From Acidilobaceae archaeon (GTDB lineage Archaea; Thermoproteota; Thermoprotei_A; Sulfolobales; Acidilobaceae), in assembly GCA_026995555.1 (NCBI GenBank), contig JALWOJ010000139.1, positions 18,098 through 55,558 of the forward strand: 37,461 bases of DNA, read 5' to 3'. This document shows positions 8,388 through 15,237 of this stretch, one piece after another; the first letter of the stretch is position 1; the number at the start of each line of letters is the position of its first letter. The notes under the pieces are model-generated. The model saw only the letters and a program-made list of their open reading frames with translations, was not told the origin of the DNA and ran no database searches. The translations under genes and the position numbers were made by a program.

Positions 8388-9860
8388 ATGGGTCTTAGAA
8401 CTCCTGAGGAGTACATTGAAAGTTTGAGGGATGGGAGAGAAATATATTATAGGGGTGAAAGAGTTTCCGATGTAACAAGACATGAGATCCTCAGTGCGGC
8501 GATCAGACATGCATCAGATCTCTTTAAGCTACAGTTTGACCCTAGGTATAAAAACATGTTAGTTTATAATGATCCTGAATACGGAGAGATCAGCTCATTC
8601 TATAAGATCCCCAGAGGCCCTTCGGATTTAAAAGAAAGGTTCAAACTAATATATGAGACAACAAGATATGGAAGGGGCATGTTCAACATCATAAAGGCCA
8701 TAGGATCTGATGCCCTCTTTGCCCTAATGATAGTGACTAAAAGGATGGATAAGCAGCTGGGGACAGACTATTACAGAAGGGTAATGGAATATTACAAATA
8801 CGTCGTCAAAAACGACCTTGGCCTGGCCGTGGCACAGACCGACGTAAAAGGGGACAGATCTCTTAGACCTCATCAGCAACATGATCCAGATCTTTATCTA
8901 AGGATCGTGAAGACAAATGAGAAGGGAATAGTGGTTAGAGGAGCAAAGGTTCACACAACTCAGGCCATAGCCGCTAACGAGCTAATAGTTCTTCCCACAA
9001 GGGCCATGACTGAAAAGGACAAGAGCTATGCCGTTGCCTTCGCCATTCCTGTCAACACCAAGGGCTTAAAGTTAATATCAAGGCCGATGAAGGCTGTTGA
9101 GGAGGCGTTGAGAGATCCTAGCTTCGTGATGGGCAAAATGAACGTTGAGAACGAGACGCTTACAGTTTTTGATGACGTATTTGTGCCCTGGGAAAGGGTC
9201 TTCATGGCCGGGGAGTGGCAGTTCGCAGGATCCTTGGCAGTAACGTTTCCCATATTTCATAGATTTACTGCCATATCCTATAGGGCGGCAATGGCAGACC
9301 TTCTCCTAGGCATTGCAAAGTTGCTGGCAGAGTATAACGGTGTTGACAACAAGTCTCACATAAGGAGGGACATTGTTGAGGTCATAAAATATAAGGAGCT
9401 CTTAATTTCAACAGCTTTGGCTTCGAGCGATCTGTGTATGATAGATGAACTCACAAAAATAGCCATACCAAACATAATAATAACTAACGTCGGAAAGCTG
9501 CTTGCAAATGAAGGATATCTGGATGTGGTAAAGCGTGTGATAGACGTTGCTGGAGGTCTTGCTGCAACAGCTCCAAGCCTAAAGGACTTTGAAAGCCCGG
9601 AGATTTCTCACTATTTAGAAAAGTACTTGGTTGGAAAGAAGGGAGTTAATGCCAAGGATAGAGTTGCTCTCTTCAACTTACTGAGAAGCCTGATATCATC
9701 GTTTGGAGCTCTCTTCGGCGTCGCGATGATGCATGCAGAAGGTTCTATAGAGGCCAGCGTTATAGAGCTCTACAGATCGTACAATTATAACTCAAGCAAA
9801 GAATTGGCCCTCTATGCGGCTGGGATCAAGGATAGTATTAAACTATTTGACAAATCGTAA
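8388..9860 (+). CDS. 4-hydroxybutyryl-CoA dehydratase / HpaB-family flavoprotein lacking the [4Fe-4S] ligands
   Basis: 490 residues, full length for the family that includes 4-hydroxyphenylacetate 3-monooxygenase and 4-hydroxybutyryl-CoA dehydratase. Alignment from memory to the Clostridium aminobutyricum dehydratase is clear (TDVKGDRSLRP, GIVVRGAKVHTT, PWERVFMAGEWQFAG, IAGGL-like segments). However, the cluster ligands C99, C103 and C299 correspond to Asn100, Ala104 and Tyr298 here. Only the fourth ligand survives, as His291, and the catalytic lysine is Arg299. There is a single cysteine in the whole protein. So it is a FAD enzyme of this fold but probably not a true 4-hydroxybutyryl-CoA dehydratase. 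It could be a two-component hydroxylase or an unknown acyl-CoA enzyme. Start ATG with AAAGGTG. Confidence 0.85.
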   Translation: MGLRTPEEYIESLRDGREIYYRGERVSDVTRHEILSAAIRHASDLFKLQFDPRYKNMLVYNDPEYGEISSFYKIPRGPSDLKERFKLIYETTRYGRGMFNIIKAIGSDALFALMIVTKRMDKQLGTDYYRRVMEYYKYVVKNDLGLAVAQTDVKGDRSLRPHQQHDPDLYLRIVKTNEKGIVVRGAKVHTTQAIAANELIVLPTRAMTEKDKSYAVAFAIPVNTKGLKLISRPMKAVEEALRDPSFVMGKMNVENETLTVFDDVFVPWERVFMAGEWQFAGSLAVTFPIFHRFTAISYRAAMADLLLGIAKLLAEYNGVDNKSHIRRDIVEVIKYKELLISTALASSDLCMIDELTKIAIPNIIITNVGKLLANEGYLDVVKRVIDVAGGLAATAPSLKDFESPEISHYLEKYLVGKKGVNAKDRVALFNLLRSLISSFGALFGVAMMHAEGSIEASVIELYRSYNYNSSKELALYAAGIKDSIKLFDKS

Positions 9861-10010
9861 TTTAAGCAGGAAAGTAAAAATAGTTCTTTTTTAAGTTCTA
9901 GCAAGTGTGCTGCTGAAAGTCAATACAGAACCTTTTCTAAAGTAATGAAATTTCAGAGGTCAACCTCTTAGCTCATGTAAATGGATTAGGGAGGTAGGAA
10001 GTAAGAGATC

Positions 10011-10074
10011 ATCGGGGATGATGAGCGGCTTGGCAGGCCATAGGGCCCGGAGGGCCCTATGGGCTGAGTCCGGT
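10011..10074 (+). ncRNA. Candidate structured RNA: C/D-like K-turn enclosing an 11-bp hairpin
   Basis: A GC-rich island in an AT-rich 490-base gap after the HpaB-family gene. It holds a perfect 11-bp hairpin (CCATAGGGCCC, GGA loop, GGGCCCTATGG, 10038-10062). Around it are a C-box match ATGATGA (10018-10024) and a D-box match CTGA (10064-10067). These are flanked by a possible terminal stem ATCGGG/TCCGGT (10011-10016 with 10069-10074). This is the layout of an L7Ae-type kink-turn, but normal internal C'/D' boxes are missing, so it is not a standard C/D guide. A transcription terminator for the upstream gene is the main alternative. Strand is inferred. Confidence 0.4.
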
Positions 10075-10163
10075 AGGCTGGCCTTTTCCCTCATCTTAAG
10101 TGTATTATTATGCGTGGTATATAATTTTTATACTAAGAAGGTACAGACTCTCTGATTTATGTT

Positions 10164-10322
10164 ATGTCTCCACAGGAAAAGTCTATTGCTGATGCTCCTG
10201 TCACTGCTATAAGTAGCGGTAGTATCATTATGATCTAGAAAACTTTAGTTTATACCGATTGTTACAAGTTCGACCAGCTGAAGCTCTTAAAGAGCCCTCA
10301 AGAAAATCCTAGAACATTTTAA
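10164..10322 (+). pseudogene. Possible decayed short gene, interrupted by one in-frame TAG
   Basis: A frame beginning MSPQEKSIADAPVTAIS from an ATG at 10164 meets TAG at 10236 and then stays open for 27 more codons (KTLVYTDCYKFDQLKLL...) to a TAA. A TATA-like tatataattttta lies about 40 bases upstream. The second half faintly recalls the YTDxY stretch of some DDE transposases, which would make this a transposase remnant. No terminal repeats are visible. Open frames of this length also arise by chance, so this is weak. Confidence 0.2.
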
Positions 10323-10348
10323 GGATGAAATGAATGATAAGGTCTTTA

Positions 10349-10436
10349 TGGTGCGGGGGGTGGGATTTGAACCCACGCAGGCCTACGCCATCGGGTCCTA
10401 AGCCCGACCCCTTTGACCAGGCTCGGGCACCCCCGC
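10349..10436 (-). tRNA. tRNA-Leu (anticodon UAG)
   Basis: Read on the minus strand, the acceptor GCGGGGG pairs perfectly with CCCCCGC. The anticodon loop CTTAGGA gives UAG. There is a long variable arm as expected for leucine, the T arm is GTGGG-TTCAAAT-CCCAC, and the discriminator is A followed by an encoded CCA. No intron. All folded by eye from the sequence. The track ORF 10334-10516 lies over it and is spurious. Confidence 0.96.
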
Positions 10437-10501
10437 ACCAAAATCAAGTTATTATAAAAGGAGCTTTAAGTTTTAAGAAGAAAAGGGATTTAGAGAGGAG
10501 G

Positions 10502-10816
10502 TTACTGCTTTCCTAACATTCTCTTGAGCTCATTTATTCTTTCTTCAACGCTCTTTAGTTCCTCTTCGAGCTCCCTCTTGTACTCCTCCAGAGCCCTAAG
10601 TTCGTCCTCTGGACTCAGGGGCGGCGGAGGTGGCGGCATGTATGGAGTTGCTGGCGGATAAGGGTAGTAGTAAGGGTATGGCGGAGGTGGCGGTGGGTAA
10701 TACCATCCCCAGGCTTGTTGTGATCCCCTTTTCTGTTGGCCCTCCTCTTCACTCTCCTGCTGGGCCCACCAGGGCCCTCTGCCTCCTCTGTACCTCCAAG
10801 GCCACCAGGCTGTCAT
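10502..10816 (-). CDS. DUF5320-like Trp/Pro/Tyr-rich small protein with C-terminal coiled coil
   Basis: 104 residues from the ATG at 10816. I shortened the track ORF because GGTGA, which contains the stop codon of the gene before it, sits four bases before this ATG. Three parts are visible: a Trp/Gly/Arg-rich start (AWWPWRYRGGRGPWW), a Pro/Tyr run with two six-proline stretches (about residues 40-66), and a charged coiled coil to the end. This plan matches DUF5320-type proteins, whose role is not established but which often sit beside DUF134 and nitrogenase-cofactor-like genes in anaerobes. It is the last gene of the thi4-DUF134-WY-rich run. The biased composition may reflect a scaffold or metal/cofactor binding role; that is a guess. 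Confidence 0.75.
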   Translation of the reverse strand: MTAWWPWRYRGGRGPWWAQQESEEEGQQKRGSQQAWGWYYPPPPPPYPYYYPYPPATPYMPPPPPPLSPEDELRALEEYKRELEEELKSVEERINELKRMLGKQ

Positions 10817-10821
10817 TTTTG

Positions 10822-11058
10822 TCACCAGGGATACCAGTACCACCAAGGTAGTCTAGGTACGTTCCAGTAGTAATATATTGGTGGGACCCGACCATAGTAC
10901 CTAAGGTACCATCCAGCTCCGGGTCCATAAAGGTACCTGCAGTAACCTCTTCCTAGGTACCATCCAGGCCTCAGCCATGGGGGCAAGAAGCTCCAAGGTC
11001 CATTCCCGGGCCAGGGACCGCTCCAGCCCCATCTCCAGCCTCCTTTCCACCAGGCCAT
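10822..11058 (-). CDS. Tiny Trp/Tyr-rich protein, 78 aa
   Basis: The start is set at the ATG at 11058, because GAGGTGAGAGGA lies just before it and the track's GTG at 11070 overlaps that site. By my count the product has 15 Trp and 12 Tyr in 78 residues, with many Gly, Pro and Arg and one Cys. It contains blocks such as WWKGGWRWGWSGPWPG and ends PWWYWYPW. There is no conventional domain, signal peptide or hydrophobic helix. It is followed after five bases by the DUF5320-like gene and preceded by the DUF134 regulator. The order and codon structure argue it is expressed, since the next gene's ribosome-binding site overlaps its stop. Function unknown. Confidence 0.65.
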   Translation of the reverse strand: MAWWKGGWRWGWSGPWPGNGPWSFLPPWLRPGWYLGRGYCRYLYGPGAGWYLRYYGRVPPIYYYWNVPRLPWWYWYPW

Positions 11059-11130
11059 GTTTCCTCTCACCTCTCAGTTCTCTCTATTTTGTGCTATAGC
11101 ACAAAATGAGTTTATAAATTTTTCCTCTTG

Positions 11131-11457
11131 TTAGTACGTCTCAGAACTTATAATAATGGGCCTTCCCTCAACAACAGCCAAAACTATTTTCTTCCTTGCG
11201 CTGTTAACCGTTCTCCATAACGTCCCTCTTGAGATCCCCATTCTTTTAGCGGCCTCCTCTTGGGTAAGTTCCTCAATGTATACAAGCCTAAGTGCTTCTA
11301 CCTCATCAGGGGTTAGGACTATAGGCTCCTTTGGTGGAAGAGGGGTTCCATCACTAGAATGAGGAATAAAAACTATCTCTCTAGGTCTAAAGGATAAAAA
11401 CCTTGGCTTGGGGGGCCTTCCAGGTCCCCTTCTCCACTTCCAGCCCCAGCCCTTCAA
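11131..11457 (-). CDS. DUF134 family predicted DNA-binding protein
   Basis: 108 residues. A basic, Trp/Gly/Pro-rich start (KGWGWKWRRGPGRPP) leads to the DUF134 core RFLSFRPREIVFIP, then a sigma-70 region-4-like helix-turn-helix LTQEEAAKRMGISRGTLW (about residues 63-80). Such proteins are taken to be DNA-binding regulators, often next to DUF5320 or dinitrogenase-cofactor-type genes, as here. TTG start, 14 bases after the Thi4 stop, with GGTG about ten bases upstream, so very probably co-transcribed with thi4. The intergenic stretch from 11059 to 11130 contains an AT-rich box (ataaatttttcc) that may be a separate promoter for the two small downstream genes. Confidence 0.87.
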   Translation of the reverse strand: MKGWGWKWRRGPGRPPKPRFLSFRPREIVFIPHSSDGTPLPPKEPIVLTPDEVEALRLVYIEELTQEEAAKRMGISRGTLWRTVNSARKKIVLAVVEGRPIIISSETY

Positions 11458-11471
11458 TACAGGCTACACCA

Positions 11472-12251
11472 CTACCTGCCCTTTAGGTCATTAACTATCA
11501 CTTCAGCAACCTTCCTGCCTGAGAGAAGCATTCCAGTAAATGTCGGTCCCATTCTGGGAAGACCATAAAGAGCTGCGACGGCCATTCCTGTAGCATAGAG
11601 CCCCGGAAGAACCCTTCCAGTTTTCTCAACAACAATCTTATCTCCGACCTCACTGTATACAGGCTTGTCTCCTGGAACTTTAATTCTTGACTCAGGAAGC
11701 TTCTTCTCAACAACCCTCAGCACATAGGCGTCATGACCTGTAGCATCCACCACAGCTCTCGAGTAGAAGAAGAGGGGGTCTACATGAAGTCCAGAGAGCT
11801 CTATTGCAGACCATATTGCTGCAACACCGCAAATTCTTAAAGGATTATCCCTAAATATGACATCCTCAACATGAATGCCATTTATTATCTTTGCTCCAGC
11901 ATCTATTGCTCCAGTCGCAAGCTTCGCCATGAACTCAGCAGGATCTACAACGATAAGATCTTCAACAATCCTGTAATGCATATTGAAGTCCTTAACTATA
12001 TCCTCGGCCTCTCTTGAAGCAACTATCTTTGGGAAGAGCATACCTCCTCCTCCTATTCCTCCCCCAAAGGAGAGCCTCCTCTCAAGAACGTAGACCTTCA
12101 GCCCGTTTTCAGCTAGATATTTTGCAGCTGTTAGGCCTGAAGGGCCAGCACCAACAATTATGACGTCGCTATGGGAGGCTGAAGAAAGCTCCTTTGATGC
12201 CTCAGAAATGATCACTTTAGTTATCTTAGCCTCAAAAGGCTCCTCTTCCAA
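11472..12251 (-). CDS. thi4: Sulfide-dependent thiamine thiazole synthase Thi4
   Basis: 259 residues. An FAD/NAD-binding start (DVIIVGAGPSGLTAAKYL, about 29-46) is followed by the GGGIGGGGMLFP loop and a C-terminal GLYATGMAVAALYGLPRMGPT segment, all typical of Thi4. The enzyme makes the thiazole phosphate half of thiamine from NAD, glycine and a sulfur donor. The position of the sacrificial cysteine in yeast Thi4 (CMDP) is His156 here (GLHVDP), so this is the catalytic archaeal type that uses free sulfide. A sulfide-rich, low-oxygen setting follows as inference. TTG start with GGGTG eight bases upstream. A related archaeal ribose-1,5-bisphosphate isomerase is less likely given the intact Thi4 motifs. 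Confidence 0.92.
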   Translation of the reverse strand: MEEEPFEAKITKVIISEASKELSSASHSDVIIVGAGPSGLTAAKYLAENGLKVYVLERRLSFGGGIGGGGMLFPKIVASREAEDIVKDFNMHYRIVEDLIVVDPAEFMAKLATGAIDAGAKIINGIHVEDVIFRDNPLRICGVAAIWSAIELSGLHVDPLFFYSRAVVDATGHDAYVLRVVEKKLPESRIKVPGDKPVYSEVGDKIVVEKTGRVLPGLYATGMAVAALYGLPRMGPTFTGMLLSGRKVAEVIVNDLKGR

Positions 12252-12419
12252 TCTTAAAGCACCCTGCTAAGAAAGAGAAATTTAAGGTATTTAAGATATG
12301 AGTATTTACAATGGTTAGCAAGTGGGTTATCTTAAAAGAGAAGGTAGGTAGTGTAACAAGTTATTGAACTCATTGGACTGCTCTTGGACGCGAGTTTTGC
12401 AGTATTTACCTTGTTTAAC

Positions 12420-12800
12420 TCATACAAGACCAGGAATGCTAAAGAGTTCAGCAAAGTCCGCATGAATGTCCTGAAACCCTATGAACACCTTTATGGGAAG
12501 CTTAGTTATCGACTCTGCGAGAGTCAGCATTTTGTATGAAAAGGGATCTGGCTTTTCTGGAGTGAATATTAAGATTAACCTCAGTTCATAGTAAGCTCCG
12601 TAGAGTCTCTCCTCTGCTATCTTTTTTAGCAGCCACTCCCTCAAATCCCTCACAAGCTTAATTATATTGATGAACGTTCTCCAGCTGACTTTAGGAGCTC
12701 TCACGGCTAGGGTAGACATTCCCTTACATACAACAAGCATGAATGTGTCATCTCTAAGACTTTCTGGCTCCTCCCCTATAAGAAACTCGAAGCAGGTCAT
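12420..12800 (-). CDS. Unrecognised small partner protein of the ATPase
   Basis: 126 residues from an ATG at 12800, two bases after the ATPase stop (the track starts at an upstream TTG, 12809, that overlaps the ATPase). The layout indicates tight translational coupling. The protein is soluble, alternating helices and strands, with a central positive helical stretch (LVRDLREWLLKKIAEERLYG) and strand-like ends (LRLILIFTP, LPIKVFIGFQ). I recognise no family. Its only informative context is the pairing with the degenerate OLD/AAA15-like ATPase. About 170 bases separate its end from thi4; that gap holds AT-rich promoter-like sequence and no convincing gene. Confidence 0.6.
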   Translation of the reverse strand: MTCFEFLIGEEPESLRDDTFMLVVCKGMSTLAVRAPKVSWRTFINIIKLVRDLREWLLKKIAEERLYGAYYELRLILIFTPEKPDPFSYKMLTLAESITKLPIKVFIGFQDIHADFAELFSIPGLV

Positions 12801-12802
12801 CC

Positions 12803-13990
12803 TTAGCAAAACCTCTGGGGGCCGAGCTCTATCTCTCTTAAGATCTGAGTCCTTTCAAGGTATATTTCCTCTGAGGGGGCTAAAAACTCGTCCTCGTTAA
12901 AGCCTCTAGCAAACTGAACTGAGTTCAAGGAGCCATCTTCCTTAAGCCTGTAGACGGATATGATGTTTGGATCTAGAGCCAGTGACTCCTCCTCGCGACT
13001 CACATAATTGCCTCTCAAGTATAGGAGGGCCAGATTATTTATCTTGTATAGGAAGTAATCGCTATCCGTGGAAATGAGTAGGAACTTGTTATGCTCCTTA
13101 ACTTTAGCGGCAATAAGCTGTGCAAGCCTCAAGATCCGTTCTGGATGCAGACACAGCTCAGGGTTTTCAATAACGATAGTCTTTGGGCTGGGAAGTAAAA
13201 GGGGCAAGGCGATTGGAAGGACGGAGGCTATTGGACAATAGGTCTTGCTTAGATCAATGTTTTCTTCCTCATCTGTAACTACTCCTTCCTCCCATAATGA
13301 TCTCAACTCTAGAGATTCCATCAATCTTTTCAGCCAGTAGTCTTCGACTTTTGAAGCTCTTCGCAGTGCCGTCTCGATAACACGTCTTTGCTCGTTTACT
13401 ATCATCATGAATCTCGGCAACAGCTCTGGAACTTTGAGTAGTCTGCCCAAGAGAACCCTTTCATAGCCTAAAAGAAGGGGATCGAATATCTCAAGGGCTT
13501 TCGCCTTAATCCCAACCTTAGACCTGAGGTTTTCTTCACTAGTCTTGATAAACATTTTTAGACCTTCGTCTGAGATGTTAATTCTTATGCCGATACCTTC
13601 AGGATCCAGCACTATCTCTGAATAGGCAGTTGAGGTTTCGACCATAATTTTTGCCGCCAAAGAACCTTTGTCTATAAGCGAACTTGGAAAGTCACTTATG
13701 ACCTCGGGGCCGAGTGTTTCAACCATCCTTTCAGCAGATTTAACGTAATCCTCCTCATCCCTAGCCCTTTCTGTGCTGAAGAGAGAGACGTAAAGAGGGT
13801 TGAGAGTTCTAAGAGTTAGCCAAAAACTTCTAAGGATAAGTGATTTTCTTTTCCAGCTTCTCCCAAGGAGCAGAGTTAACGGTTTTACAATCATCTCAAA
13901 ATTATTAATACCCTTTAGTCCCTTTGCCCTAAAGATGTAATACAAAGGCCCCTTCCTCCTAGGGCATTTATTTCTATACATGATCTTCAT
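12803..13990 (-). CDS. OLD/AAA15-like ABC-type ATPase with degenerate Walker A
   Basis: 395 residues. The start resembles the SMC/ABC-like ATPases of the OLD/AAA15 group: strand FEMIVKPLTLLLG, then a P-loop position GRSWKRKS (residues 43-50) in which the usual second Gly of GxxxxGKS is Arg. Later come a Walker-B-like segment VIENPELCLHPE (about residue 270 on) and the switch-like LLISTDSDYF. There is no TOPRIM nuclease domain and no LSGGQ signature that I can see. Family members act in recombination, phage defence or unknown roles. The damaged P-loop means ATP hydrolysis may be lost or altered. A coupled small gene follows directly. Divergent from the CYTH gene at 14054. Confidence 0.7.
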   Translation of the reverse strand: MKIMYRNKCPRRKGPLYYIFRAKGLKGINNFEMIVKPLTLLLGRSWKRKSLILRSFWLTLRTLNPLYVSLFSTERARDEEDYVKSAERMVETLGPEVISDFPSSLIDKGSLAAKIMVETSTAYSEIVLDPEGIGIRINISDEGLKMFIKTSEENLRSKVGIKAKALEIFDPLLLGYERVLLGRLLKVPELLPRFMMIVNEQRRVIETALRRASKVEDYWLKRLMESLELRSLWEEGVVTDEEENIDLSKTYCPIASVLPIALPLLLPSPKTIVIENPELCLHPERILRLAQLIAAKVKEHNKFLLISTDSDYFLYKINNLALLYLRGNYVSREEESLALDPNIISVYRLKEDGSLNSVQFARGFNEDEFLAPSEEIYLERTQILREIELGPQRFC

Positions 13991-14053
13991 TGGTACACAC
14001 CTTTAAAGGTCTTGATCTTAAAAAATTCTCACTGAGGCTGAGGAGGCTTGCCT

Positions 14054-14596
14054 TTGGAAGTAGAGATGAAAATACCTGTAGACTGTTCAAAGTTTGAATA
14101 CCTTCTAGAACAAATAAGTTACAAGAAGCCTAGGATAGGTAGACAGGTCGTCGAGGAGGATCATTATTTTGCCCACCCGTGCAGGGACTTCTCTATAACA
14201 GACGAAGTTCTTAGAGTGAGATATTCAGATAATGGTATAACATTGACTTACAAAGGCCCTAGGATCGAGGTTGGTGATGCTTTCAAAACCAGAGAGGAGA
14301 TAGAGGTTAAGCTAAAGGAGGGCGATATAAAGTCTCTCCTCGAAAAGCTTGGCTTCAAGGAAATAGCCGTCATAAGGAAGAGAAGGACTTACATTGAGGT
14401 TGAAGATTTTATCGTGACATTTGATGATGTCGAAGATCTTGGTTGCTTCGTTGAAATAGAGTCTACAGGACAGCCAGACCCCACCTTCTTAGCAGATCTA
14501 ATGTTTGAGAGAAGAGAGTACACTCCGATTAAAGAGACGTATCTCGAATTGTACCTAAAGAAGAAAAAGGCTGAGGAGATCTTTAAGGATGTCTAA
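14054..14596 (+). CDS. CYTH domain protein (class IV adenylate cyclase / triphosphatase-like)
   Basis: 180 residues. The TTG at 14054 is preferred over the track's TTG at 14048, because GGAGG ends seven bases before it rather than one. The product then starts MEVEMK, the ExExK signature of CYTH proteins. Further family features are the basic/acidic strand pairs forming a tunnel: LRVRYSDNG, LTYKGPR, FKTREEIEVKL, IRKRRTYI and FVTFDDVEDLGCFVEIE-like segments. Members hydrolyse inorganic or thiamine triphosphate or make cAMP; archaeal CyaB-like proteins have unclear roles. Divergent from the ATPase gene and followed by an acetyltransferase gene. Confidence 0.87.
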   Translation: MEVEMKIPVDCSKFEYLLEQISYKKPRIGRQVVEEDHYFAHPCRDFSITDEVLRVRYSDNGITLTYKGPRIEVGDAFKTREEIEVKLKEGDIKSLLEKLGFKEIAVIRKRRTYIEVEDFIVTFDDVEDLGCFVEIESTGQPDPTFLADLMFERREYTPIKETYLELYLKKKKAEEIFKDV

Positions 14597-14694
14597 GATA
14601 CGGAGGTAGATCTTTTGGAATAGGAAGGCTAGAAGAGGCTAGAATAACTATAGTTGAGAACTTCGATCATGCGGTTCTAGTTGTTAAAGATGTC

Positions 14695-15237
14695 ATGGGG
14701 GAATATCACGCATATTATGCCAATGCCTCTAGGGTACTAGGAGCAAAGGGGCTTATAGCTAAAATAAACGGGCGCGTTGCGGGATCAACGATCTTTTACA
14801 GGATAGAAGGTCCTCTGTCTTTAGGCGTAATCTACTACGTTGCGGTCTATCCAGAGTTTCAAGGGAATAGTATCGGCAAGGTCCTTGTCCTTAGTGCTGA
14901 GGAGGTTCTAGGCGATGTTGATGTATACCTCGCTACTATAGAGAAGGAAAACGTTGTAAGCCAAAGGCTATTTTCGTCATTAGGTTATATTTTGGTAGAC
15001 ATGAACTCCCTCTATTTAAGGGACTCATCACTAACTAAAGCTTTGAAGATGGCCGCTTGTGCATATGAAGATGATGTAGCAGCTTTAAAGTCTGTAAAGG
15101 TGGATGTTAACAGCACCATTAATATGTTGAAAATAAAGGACATGATAAGGGTAATTAAAAAAGTATGGAAGAAAGGATGTTATAAACCGTGGTTAAGGTT
15201 GCTCTCTTCTAGAGATCCTTATAAGAGTCTCGAGTAG
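14695..15237 (+). CDS. GNAT-family N-acetyltransferase (N-terminus uncertain)
   Basis: 180 residues from the first ATG. The acetyl-CoA segment YYVAVYPEFQGNSIGKVLVLSAEE and the following ATIEKENVVSQRLFSSLGY are typical of GNAT enzymes. The C-terminal about 70 residues do not match the fold and may bind substrate. The reading frame is open upstream through VENFDHAVLVVKDV, which looks like missing GNAT sequence. A GGAGGT site lies at 14602-14607, but only an ATA (14620) is near it in frame. So either a non-standard start or a lost start codon is possible. The 3' end overlaps the converging phosphorylase gene by 45 bases. Confidence 0.72.
   Translation: MGEYHAYYANASRVLGAKGLIAKINGRVAGSTIFYRIEGPLSLGVIYYVAVYPEFQGNSIGKVLVLSAEEVLGDVDVYLATIEKENVVSQRLFSSLGYILVDMNSLYLRDSSLTKALKMAACAYEDDVAALKSVKVDVNSTINMLKIKDMIRVIKKVWKKGCYKPWLRLLSSRDPYKSLE

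Noticed and set aside
10164-10322. Pyrrolysine read-through of the in-frame TAG
   Set aside because: No pyl genes or known pyrrolysine-protein context are visible. A decayed or chance frame is simpler.
10334-10516. Track ORF MIRSLWCGGWDLNPRRPTPSG...
   Set aside because: It is the antisense reading of tRNA-Leu; the WDLNPR string is a well-known artefact of translated tRNA genes.
12311-12367. Small frame MVSKWVILKEKVGSVTSY between thi4 and the ATPase partner
   Set aside because: Eighteen codons with no ribosome-binding site; no support beyond being open.
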